Shown here: positions 37,369-46,122 of the stretch, one piece after another
How positions within the stretch are numbered: position 1 is the stretch's first letter
How the letters are laid out: every line of letters begins with the position of its first letter
DNA from: Linnemannia hyalina
Taxonomy: Eukaryota > Mortierellomycota > Mortierellomycetes > Mortierellales > Mortierellaceae
Assembly: GCA_019671135.1 (NCBI GenBank)
Contig: JAHRHY010000004.1
Location: 2,356,001-2,420,000, forward strand
DNA: 64,000 nt
Direction: 5' to 3'
Notes under the pieces: generated by a model
Databases searched by the model: none
Told to the model about the DNA's origin: nothing
The model's input: the letters and a program-made list of their open reading frames with translations, nothing else
Made by a program: the position numbers and the translations under genes

Positions 37369-37897
37369 TGACGGCATGGACCCAAATCTCTTCTGGTTGA
37401 CAAACCATGTCCTCAAGAACTTGCGCAGGTTCTTGGAAGCCGTCATACCTCACCATCTTCAAGCTCGCTACGGGTCCAAATGGAAGGATATCACCAACTT
37501 TGACAAGGCCAGTGGTGGCCGTATCAAGGAGGAGGAAATGAAGTGGGACAGCAAACGGCTTGCACTACCGCTCAAGGTTTTACAAGAGCATTGGGTTGTC
37601 TTTGCGGATACTTACGAACGACCCAGTCAGGCTCGTAAGGCCCGAGAGAGTGTGGATCGATTGCAGTCGTTTGCCAAGTCTTGGACACGAGTGGAGGTTT
37701 TCGGATTGGGTAAGGTCTACAAGAAGGATATGAGGGTCTTGTTGGAGGATGTCAATGTAGTCCCATCGAGGATTACTACCCTTCCTGACTCGGTTGATTT
37801 GGGTTCATTACCAGGCACGGCGTCGTTCTATGATGCCAAGGAGAGGATTACGTTGATGAAGGACTGGCGAGCGGAATACGATCGATTGGATGACTAG
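37369..37897 (+). pseudogene. swt1 3' fragment
   Basis: The last ~174 codons of swt1, without PIN domain or promoter. The frame is open and begins at the internal Met of GMDPNLFW, so a 173-residue protein could be made from a chimeric transcript entering from the carboxylase fragment. By eye it differs from the parent by about 15 bases in 523; about 10 residues change (for example Val to Ala, Asp to His, Leu to Pro, Gly to Arg), which looks like loss of constraint. Confidence 0.85.
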
Positions 37898-38048
37898 TTG
37901 CAAACACTAATAAAATACACAGTTTTGTGTGTACAAATGTTTTATTCATCGTTGAAGACAACTGTTTTATGATTTTGTAAAGAAGGGTACTGAAGGAAGA
38001 TATTCTAAGATGTAAATGGTTATATATTGTGGGGATGTCATCTAGTGT

Positions 38049-38918
38049 TTAGTGGTCGCCACGGAAGAGAAGAGCAGGTCCGGCAAGGATACGGTCCTCG
38101 TCTTTGAGGGTGATGGGGGTCGCTGTGTCCGTGATGACAACATAGACATACCCATTGACAGTTGGGGGAAGCTTGCACTCTTGGCGACGCGAGACAACCA
38201 TCTTGTTGTTATACAAGAACTGGCACCACTCTTGACGACCCTTAACCTCACCCTCATACGACGTCTCGACCTTGTCACCCTTGATCGAAGCCTTCAACTG
38301 GGTGAAGGGGGTCACACCCAAGTCGAAAGGACACGATTCGATAAAGTTGACCGCGAGCGTGAAAACTTCACGGGCGGTCAAAGGTGTATCGAACGAGTAG
38401 GGAGCTCCCTCCTCACCCACGAGCTCGTTCAAGAATGAGGACTGACGACCTTCGACAGTCACGATACTGGCAGCGGCCGTCAACAGATCTTTAGACTTGA
38501 TCCCGGCAGCGGCGCCAGTGTATGCAGAGACACCAGTATTCTCGAGGGCGCGGGCGACACCAATAAAGGTCTTGAGGTTATCGAGCGGGAACTTGTAAGT
38601 GCACTTGGGGACGGGTTTACCACCCAGGGACTCAATAACCTTGGTCAAGACTGTGACATGGGTTGACTCGTGTTCACCAATGTGAACGAAGCGTTCGCGG
38701 ATCTTGTGGTCGAGGTGGTAGTCGGCAAAGGCGTCGGGGCCAAACTTGTGGAGACCCTGGGTGTAGAACTCGGACTCAAGGTGCTCGAGGGTCAAGGCAA
38801 AGTTGAGGATTTCGATGTCCGTGGCTTTGCCGTGCTTGGAGGGGTGGCGGATGGGGGCGGCCATGACCATGGAGGTGGCGGCGATGGCGGAGGCGATAGC
38901 GACGAATGAGAAACGCAT
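38049..38918 (-). CDS. Secreted ferritin-like protein, copy B
   Basis: Second copy of the 289-residue Ferritin_2-type secreted protein, with signal peptide and the two acidic helices described for copy A. The protein is identical to copy A. It keeps its convergent neighbour as a broken swt1 tail (37369-37897) and has a full promoter copy at 38919 onward, so both genes should be expressed. Preservation of identity while the flanking swt1 fragment has drifted suggests purifying selection or gene conversion; this is inference. Confidence 0.88.
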   Translation of the reverse strand: MRFSFVAIASAIAATSMVMAAPIRHPSKHGKATDIEILNFALTLEHLESEFYTQGLHKFGPDAFADYHLDHKIRERFVHIGEHESTHVTVLTKVIESLGGKPVPKCTYKFPLDNLKTFIGVARALENTGVSAYTGAAAGIKSKDLLTAAASIVTVEGRQSSFLNELVGEEGAPYSFDTPLTAREVFTLAVNFIESCPFDLGVTPFTQLKASIKGDKVETSYEGEVKGRQEWCQFLYNNKMVVSRRQECKLPPTVNGYVYVVITDTATPITLKDEDRILAGPALLFRGDH

Positions 38919-40142
38919 TTTTGTTATTGTTTTTGTTTTTGTTAGGTTGGGAGTAGGTTTGATTTAGCTGTTGAGTTGGAGTGGGTGAGTTTTGTTGTTG
39001 AGAGAAGCTTTGTTGTTGATATTGATGAAGATGAAGAATAGAAAAAAATAGAGGGAAACCCGGAGTGGTTTTATAGGCGTAGAATATCAGTGTGGCCGTG
39101 CGCGCGCAATTCTGCATTAATCGCTCATTCCTACTTGGCGAAGTAGCTCTTTCGTCTCTCTCTCGGGTAGCCACTCACATCCTCCTAGTATTATTGATGA
39201 ACAAAGATGGCAAACAATATACAAGTCGCAAAAGATCAGCCCCCTCTCTCCGTCTCTCCCTCCCTTTCCCTTTCTTACTTCTATCCCACCTACACGATGC
39301 TACATCGCCGTCGCAGATTGTTCTTTCGAAATACCATTGCCATCCCGTAGTAGAGAGAGCAGGAGCAGAGGACCTCGTAGAAAAAGAACGTCTTTGTACG
39401 CAGCGCTGACCATATTGCGACACAAGGCGGAACAAGACGAATCGCACATCCCCAGTAAGTTAAACTATTGTCGTCTGTCGCACTTTTAGTATGAGACGTT
39501 CAACAATTTTTTATTTATAGGAGCGGCAATAAAGAGAACTCCTTTTCTCCGCAAAAACGTTTTTCATGACTGTGCATAATTGGTTCTGCTATTCTGTGAA
39601 AAATAAAAAAAGCAAAGCCCCTCGCGTATTGGTCATACAGCACGACGTGCAGGCAGGTTAGCACAGCCTTACATTTTTAGGTGAGGCGGTGCAAGGGATT
39701 AGGGACTGGACGATCGTTTTTGTATTTTTGGGTCTTCGGCGACGGGTGTTGCATGGCCCTTGCAGGGTGACGGGGTCAGGTACAAGTCAGGTACAGCACT
39801 GTCGGGATACAAGTGGAGAAGGAGAGAGAGATAGTGGATTGCCAGGTTATGCAGCTTTTGTAGCCTATGAAGATCAATCATGATGTTGGTAAAGTTTCGC
39901 GACTGACAAGGAATCTAGGATTGAGCTGTGTTATTTTGGCCTGCAATATCGAAAAGTGTAGACAATAATAGTCTAGGTCAGCTACTTTTTGGTCTCTCGA
40001 GGCGGAATGCGCTACTTGAGATCTCGTTGCTGCCCTTCTCTTTGCATGTTCCCTCTTTCAAGATCAAAGTCGGACTTGACAAACATTATTTTGGTGGCGC
40101 ACCAAAAAATAAGACAAAGTTGTATCATTTATTTTTGACCCT
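38919..40142. other. Promoter of ferritin-like copy B and intergenic DNA
   Basis: The first ~600 bp are the 5' leader and promoter of the ferritin-like gene, nearly identical to unit A. The sequence to 39949 matches 35990-36366. From 39950 to 40142 it is unique to unit B and includes the 3' flank of the hydratase gene. No gene seen. Confidence 0.6.
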
Positions 40143-40958
40143 TCAGAGCTTGGACTTCAGCTTCTCGGCTCCGAGACCAAACTCGTCCCAGTTGGGCTTC
40201 TCTCGGCTGGCAAAGGCTCCAATGCCATGGGCTGCCTCTTCAGAAGTAATCATCTTGCCAAAGGCCCCACGGACATAGGCAGGGACAACCTTGGCATCTC
40301 CACCACGACCATCGACATTATCGACCAACAACTTGACATCACGCATCGCTCCCGGTCCACTCTGCGCCAACAAATCGATATAGTCCTGCACCTTCTTATC
40401 CAAAGACGCCTCGTCCTCTGCAACCGAGGTCACGAATCCAACGCGGTAGCCCTCCTGAGCCGAGACGCGCTCGCCCGAGAGCATATACTGCTTCGACCGG
40501 AAGGCGCCCAATTGGGGAACGATGACCTCGGAGATCAAGGCCGGGATCAGACCACGATGGACCTCGGGCATGCTGAAGTAGGCCGAGGACTGGACGATAC
40601 GGAAGTTGCAAGAAAATACAATACCGACACCACCCCCGAGAGCAGGGCCGTTGACGCGGGCGATGGTAGGTTTGGGGGAGCGGGAGAGGGTCGAGAACAT
40701 GGATTGGGTGACGGCGACGGGGTCGGTGGCCGAGGTGGTATCGTCGTCCTGGGGGGTGAGGTCCATGCCTGTGCAAAAGTATTTGCCATTTCCTGTGACG
40801 ACAATGGTGCGGACTGTGGGGTCGTCGATGGCCTTATTGAGGATGTCGACAAACTGGTTGACCATAGGTCCTGAGAGGGCGTTGCCGCGCTTGGGGCGGT
40901 TGAGTGTGATTGTTGCGACGGCACCCTTCTGCGAGTAGAGGACTTCCTTTTCCGACAT
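40143..40958 (-). CDS. Enoyl-CoA hydratase/isomerase family protein with peroxisomal signal
   Basis: Single exon, 271 residues from the ATG at 40958 (MSEKEVLYS). An in-frame ATG at 41060 would add 34 residues that look like leader sequence. Crotonase fold: ITLNRPKRGNALS, the first oxyanion segment YFCTGMDL, the second GPALGGGVGI and PEVHRGLIPALIS. The first catalytic Glu of classical hydratase (GGGxE) is Gly here; the second (PE) is kept. GGGVGI with RGLIPALIS recalls LiuC-like methylglutaconyl/carboxygeranoyl-CoA hydratases, but I cannot fix the substrate. The protein ends in Ser-Lys-Leu, the canonical PTS1 for peroxisomal import. It is divergent from the carboxylase gene; its duplicate in unit A has been deleted. 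Confidence 0.88.
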   Translation of the reverse strand: MSEKEVLYSQKGAVATITLNRPKRGNALSGPMVNQFVDILNKAIDDPTVRTIVVTGNGKYFCTGMDLTPQDDDTTSATDPVAVTQSMFSTLSRSPKPTIARVNGPALGGGVGIVFSCNFRIVQSSAYFSMPEVHRGLIPALISEVIVPQLGAFRSKQYMLSGERVSAQEGYRVGFVTSVAEDEASLDKKVQDYIDLLAQSGPGAMRDVKLLVDNVDGRGGDAKVVPAYVRGAFGKMITSEEAAHGIGAFASREKPNWDEFGLGAEKLKSKL

Positions 40959-41612
40959 TGCTGATTCCTTGTTGCTGCTTGGGTAGAATGCTGTTGTTGG
41001 TGAATGCGAATGAGAAGGATGGATGAATAAGAAGACGAGAGGGGTGATTGCAACTTGCAAGGACGGTTGTGAACAAGAAAGAGTATGGGGGTGGAATCGA
41101 TATGACAGACACTTTAAGCTGCTGCACGTGATTCAGAGCTAAAGGCACCACACACGCGCACTTTGATTTCTCCACACGAAACCTTCTTCATTGACACCAA
41201 GTGAACACTTTGTTCACTCTCGGCTCTCTCTTGAGCGAGGCAAGGATGATACGCCTTGTTGCTGCTTGGAGAAGACTCCTCTTCTTCAACTTCCCCACCA
41301 ATTGACTATCCGCAGAGTTGTCAGTTGTACCTTCGTGGCAGCACAAGGAGCTGGTTCTCCTTTCTTCCCCCATGCAAGTTCACTTTCTCGGACCCTTTTT
41401 TTTCGTCTTCTCTCCATGCAACTGTGCATAAAAAGAAGAGGGCAACTTTGTCACTTTGTGTTCAACCATCACTTCTTTCTTCGTCTTCCTCTTCTTCTTC
41501 CTCTCCCGTACTTCTTTCTTTCCTTTCTCTCTTCTCTCTCTTTTGTTTTTCTTTTCTCATTTGTTCTTGTCATTACTTTCTCCATCCTCCTCAACTACGC
41601 CCTCTCCGCTCG
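40959..41612. promoter_or_regulatory. Divergent promoter, hydratase and carboxylase beta
   Basis: A 654-bp gap between two start codons on opposite strands. The carboxylase side is pyrimidine-rich (41350-41590). A shared regulatory region is likely because both enzymes may act in one catabolic route, but no binding site is claimed. Confidence 0.5.
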
Positions 41613-43861
41613 ATGAGTCACATCATCGACCCTTCCCACAGAAACCCCCCGGCCAACCGTCGGGCGGTTGGGGACCAGTTCAGCACAACCCAACCTAGCG
41701 TTGCCCAGCACCTCGGTCACCAGACAAAGCCCACAAAGTCCAAGGTTAACACCAAATCACCCGAGTATATCGCCAACTACAAGGAGATGCTCGAGATGGT
41801 CGACCAGCTCAACGAGCGTCTCCAGGAGGCCACCTTCCAGGGTGCCGATCGTCTCCTGGCTATCCACCACAAACGTGGCTCTATCCTCGGTACGACACCT
41901 GCTCAATTGTTTTCATTCACTTATTCACAATCGATCTGTCCATGCCTTAATTTTGTGAACCGAGAAGTTCTTGTAATCCAACCGAATCCGTTTCTTTTTT
42001 AATTGTCACCTCAATAGCCCGTGATCGCCTCGAGCTGCTGTTGGATGACGATTCCCCATTCCTGGAGTTGTGCCCTCTGGCTGGTTATGGCCAAGACGAT
42101 ATGACCATCGGTGGTTCCCAAGTCGCTGGTATCGGTCTCGTCTGGTACGACTTCAGTCTTCACAGCAATGCTTACATGATTTTTGCACGTCACAATCACG
42201 AAGGCGCTCCATCTAAAACGCGCCACCATTCTTCTTTCTCAATAGCGGTATCGAGTGCATGGTCTCCGCTAACGTTCCCACTCTCCAGGGTGGTGCCTCC
42301 AACGCCGCCACCCTCGCTCGTGGCGAGCGTCTCGGTCGCATCGCCTGGGAGAACCGTCTCCCCCATATCCAGCTCGTTCAATCTGTATGCATTCTTTTTG
42401 TCACCTACCGTCTTTAATATGCTGACACGTCCTATGAGAGTGACTATGTAACTGACATATCTTCCCTTGTGATGTTTGTTATCAATAGGCCGGAGCAAAC
42501 CTTGCGCAGCAGTCCCGCGTGTTCCACCCTGGTGGGGGTGTGTTCCGTCACTTGGCCGAGAGGTAAGCACAGTGACGCGTCAAAAGAACCTGCATTAGTT
42601 GATGCTCATTGTATGTACGACTTTACGCAATTTAACATGTCTTCTTCTCCCTCAACTCTTAGATCCAAGGCTGGTCTTCCTTCCGTCGCTGTTGTCTTTG
42701 GAAACTCGACTGCAGGAGGCGCCTATATCCCCGGTATGAGTGACTACAGCATCATGGTCAAGGTAAACCATCACACCCGTTGGTGACATTGCTGGACATT
42801 CATGCTTAAATACGAAGCAAAAAATTCACCCACGATACCATTCTTCATTGCAATAGGGTAAAGCCCAGGTCTTCTTGGGCGGTCCACCATTGGTCAAGAT
42901 GGCTACAGGAGAGATCTCGGATGCGGAGTCCCTTGGAGGAGCCGATATGCACAGTCGCAAATCTGGGGTGTCTGATCAGTTAGCGATGGACGAGTACCAT
43001 GCCATTGCTATGGCCCGTGAGTTTGTCTCTGGACTCAACTGGACCAAGCAAGGCCAGTTGCCCATCCGTCACTTGAAGGGTTTCTTTGACCAGCCTCTCT
43101 ACGACCCCGATGAGATTCTGGGAATTGTCAGCGCCAACATCCGTATTCCATTCGATGCTGTCGAGGTCATTATCCGCTTGGTCGATGGATCGCGCTTCAC
43201 ACAGTTCAAGCCCTTGTATGGCCCCAACTTGATCTGCGGCTGGGCTACCATCCACGGTATTCCTGTCGGTATTCTTGCCAACAACAACGTTCTTTTCCCT
43301 CCCGAGGCCAACAAGGCGACCCAGTTCATCCAACTCTGCAACATGCGCGACACACCCATCTTGTACCTCCACAACATTACCGGGTTCATGGTTGGCAAAA
43401 AGTATGAGGAGGAGGGCATCATCAAGGCAGGTTCGCGCTTCATCAACGCCGTCTCGAACTCGCAGGTACCCTGCATTACGATTGTGATGGGAGCCAGTTA
43501 CGGAGCTGGAAACTACGCGATGGCAGGACGCGCCTATAACCCTCGTTTCCTGTTCTCGTGGCCCAACAGTAAATGCTCTGTTATGGGTGCGGAGCAGTTG
43601 ACGGGAGTGCTCGATATTGTGATGCGTGACTCTGCCAAGAAATCTGGCAGGGTGATTGATGAGGAGATGGCCAAGGCGTCAATGGATATGTTCCAGGCTA
43701 TGGTTGAGAGTGAGTCAGATGTTTACTGGACCAGCTCCCGATGCATTGACGACGGTGTCATTGACCCCCGCGAGACCCGCACCATTCTTGGCTTCTGTCT
43801 ATCGGTCTGCTACAACACCGAGGTCAAGGGCGGCAACCTCTATGGTGTCTCTCGCATGTAG
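41613..43861 (+). CDS. Biotin-dependent acyl-CoA carboxylase beta subunit (methylcrotonoyl- or geranoyl-CoA type)
   Basis: Six exons: 41613-41889, 42018-42144, 42246-42384, 42489-42562, 42663-42762, 42857-43861; 573 residues, the usual size. It is a carboxyltransferase with N domain ([29 protein letters not shown] acyl-CoA loop, [30 protein letters not shown]) and C domain ([48 protein letters not shown]). These blocks match methylcrotonoyl-CoA carboxylase beta and the related geranoyl-CoA carboxylase. Reaction: transfer of CO2 from biotin on an alpha subunit to the acyl-CoA. The N-terminus does not look like a strong mitochondrial presequence, and the C-terminus is not PTS1. The alpha subunit is not in the window. 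The left part belongs to duplication unit B. Confidence 0.9.
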
Positions 43862-44134
43862 TTATCCCATCTCTTCTCTGTTTAAATAGTAAATAAAAAT
43901 AGTATGTGCAAATCCACACATCCCCTTTTGGTCGCACGCTTATGCATGTGGTTACTGCGGACGGACGGACCTTTTTCCTTTATCTTGAGCAAAAGGCAGT
44001 CCTTTTTTTCACCTGTTGTATTCCTTTTTTCACAACCTGCGCTTGTTCGCTCTTTCATTTTCTTTTTCATTCTTTCTCTCCAACCCAACCTCATCCCCTC
44101 ACACTCCAACAAAGGACAAGAACAACAAGCCAAC

Positions 44135-45517
44135 ATGCCGATGACACTCAAGGACGTCGAGGACTACGATCGCAAGGACATGTTGCGAGTCGAGCACATC
44201 CACTGGGCCATCACCCACGAGGTCCGCGAACTCAAGCAATGGAACAACGCCTTGACCCTCCTCACCTCTTACCTCGCCCCGGTTGTCATTGCCTCCGAAA
44301 AGGCTGCCGCTGCCGCTGCCGCAGTGACTGACGACGTTGACACCGAGACAGCAGCACGTACAGAGAACACCATCAAACCTACCTCACTCCCAACGACGTC
44401 CAAGTTCAGCGACTTTGTCGAGGACGAGACCACAGGACAATACACAAAACAGCTCACAGAACAAGACGTGCGTCTCATCCAATTTTCGATCGCAGCCCTG
44501 GTCCGCTACGCACCCACACCATCCGAGTCCAACGTCGTCTACATGTTCTACCTCCAACGCCAACCCCCCCTCCGGAACGACGAGACCATCGACAACTGCC
44601 TGATCTCGTTGATCTACCAGTACGCACAAGTCAAGGGCGACCCCGAGTTGCAAGCCAAGGGATTAGATCTGATCAAGATTGCGCTGGAGAGAGGGGTCGG
44701 GTTGCCGAGTTATCAGTCGAGAACGTCGGTCAAGAATAAGGGTCGACATCAGAGGGAGTCCATTTTGGCGAGCGTTAGTAGGCCGATTTTGATCCAACAG
44801 AAGTTGCAGATTACGGAGGATGGACGGGCTTTGGAGGCGTACCGTTCTGGTGGTCCGCAACAATATCAGCAGCAAGGAGGTCGACCTTATGGACAGCAGA
44901 AGCAACAGCAGGGTTCTCAGCCTCCTCATAAAGGCCCGAACGGTTTCCCTGCTGAAGGACAGAGGCAAGGACAGAACCAAGGACATCCACAGGGACAGGC
45001 CATGGGTGGAAGAAAGTCGGGACTCCCAGGAGTTCCCGGATCTTCCTCGCCACAGCCACAGCCACAGCCGCAGTCGTCTCAGCCGCAGCAACAAGTGCCG
45101 CAGCAAACTCAGACTCAGACTCAAGGAAAAACAAAGCCACGGCATCGCAAGCAGGACAGTCCCAGAATCGCCAACAAGGATACCCAAGACAACAACAGCA
45201 CCAGCACAACACCAACACCAACATCACCGCGCCAGGAGGTCCTCACGGATCAGTACGATTACTATACCAGTGCACCCCGGTCGTTCTCCGGAACCGAGCG
45301 GGTCAAACCTGGAAGTCGTCCTGCATTCGGCGGAGTTGGCGGTTACAGTAACGGAGGCAAGCTCCGAACGATTGCGTTTGTCCCTGCGTCGACCAACCCC
45401 ATGCTCAAGACCGACCACCCTGCTCCAGAAGCTGAGAAGGACAAGGAGGAAGATATCACTTCTGGTCTCACAGAACGCGTCGAGAACTTGCGGTTGGATC
45501 AGACATCTGACGAGTAG
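44135..45517 (+). CDS. Uncharacterised protein with Gln-rich C-terminus
   Basis: Single exon, 460 residues; the start follows a C/A-rich leader (GCCAACATGCC). I do not recognise the family. Residues 1-215 look folded and mostly helical: an N-terminal MTLKDVEDYDRKDMLRVEHI segment, an Ala-rich acidic linker (~50-95), and a helix-rich block with VRLIQFSIAALVRYAP, VYMFYLQRQPPLRNDET and CLISLIYQYAQVKGDPELQ. Residues ~235-400 are Gln/Pro/Gly-rich and probably disordered. The extreme C-terminus has LRTIAFVPASTNPMLK and an acidic helix. There is no signal peptide or membrane segment. An AATAAA lies 70 bp after the stop. Confidence 0.8.
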   Translation: MPMTLKDVEDYDRKDMLRVEHIHWAITHEVRELKQWNNALTLLTSYLAPVVIASEKAAAAAAAVTDDVDTETAARTENTIKPTSLPTTSKFSDFVEDETTGQYTKQLTEQDVRLIQFSIAALVRYAPTPSESNVVYMFYLQRQPPLRNDETIDNCLISLIYQYAQVKGDPELQAKGLDLIKIALERGVGLPSYQSRTSVKNKGRHQRESILASVSRPILIQQKLQITEDGRALEAYRSGGPQQYQQQGGRPYGQQKQQQGSQPPHKGPNGFPAEGQRQGQNQGHPQGQAMGGRKSGLPGVPGSSSPQPQPQPQSSQPQQQVPQQTQTQTQGKTKPRHRKQDSPRIANKDTQDNNSTSTTPTPTSPRQEVLTDQYDYYTSAPRSFSGTERVKPGSRPAFGGVGGYSNGGKLRTIAFVPASTNPMLKTDHPAPEAEKDKEEDITSGLTERVENLRLDQTSDE

Positions 45518-46122
45518 ATCATACCGGCAGAAGGAGAGGCACCTTTTTTTGGATTTCTTGCGTGTCCTTTCAGTGTTGACCCTTTGCAATAAAGCACAAA
45601 TACACATAACACAAAATAGCACTCACGACCTTATAACTGGGTTGTCAATACTCCATCATGGTTCCTTCTCTGCATGGTATTTCTCTCTTGTTCAACTCTC
45701 TTCCTTCCTTTCGACGCTGTCCACCATAATACTCATACAAAGGCCGGCGTGAATAAGAATGTAAAAGGGGGCTCAAAGGAGTAAATGTTAGGCTGGATGA
45801 CACGTCGAAAAAAGGGATGGGAGACAAAAGAAAGGGGGAGGACGAGAAATAGGAAGAGACATTCCTTTCCTTTCGCGCCGCTTTTGAGAAGAGAGAGAGG
45901 GATAGACAAGGGTGTCTTCAAGGGCACACCTTTCGTCTCTTTTCTTTTCTTCTTTCTTCCTCTCACCAACTTCACTCATTCGCACTACATTCACTCTCTC
46001 ATTTCGCCTTCACTTTTTTCCTACCACTTTTTTTTTTTTCTTTTTCGAGGGTAGTTGTTCTGCTCTTCCTTTCGACAACTTTATTTTTCTTTGGCGCGTG
46101 CACAAATTATCCTAAAAAAAAA
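45518..46122. other. Intergenic region
   Basis: 605 bp between two + strand genes. It holds an AATAAA at 45588-45593, likely the polyadenylation signal of the upstream gene, then purine-rich and finally CT/T-rich leader sequence of the next gene. No gene seen. Confidence 0.6.
45588..45593 (+). terminator. Putative polyadenylation signal
   Basis: AATAAA about 70 bp downstream of the stop codon of the uncharacterised gene ending at 45517. Spacing fits a 3' end signal; fungal signals are degenerate, so this is tentative. Confidence 0.4.

Larger units (their letters stand above)
37369..42578. repeat. Segmental duplication, unit B
   Basis: Second copy. It begins inside swt1 coding sequence (equivalent to 33399) and continues through the second ferritin-like gene and the hydratase gene into intron 4 of the intact carboxylase gene, where similarity to unit A stops at the sequence AGTGACGC. 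The unit order and the head-to-tail junction identify a tandem duplication. Confidence 0.92.

Noticed and set aside
40959..41060. In-frame upstream ATG of the hydratase gene, with a hydrophobic start
   Set aside because: It could suggest a signal peptide, but a secreted form conflicts with the C-terminal SKL; the crotonase fold starts right after the ATG at 40958.
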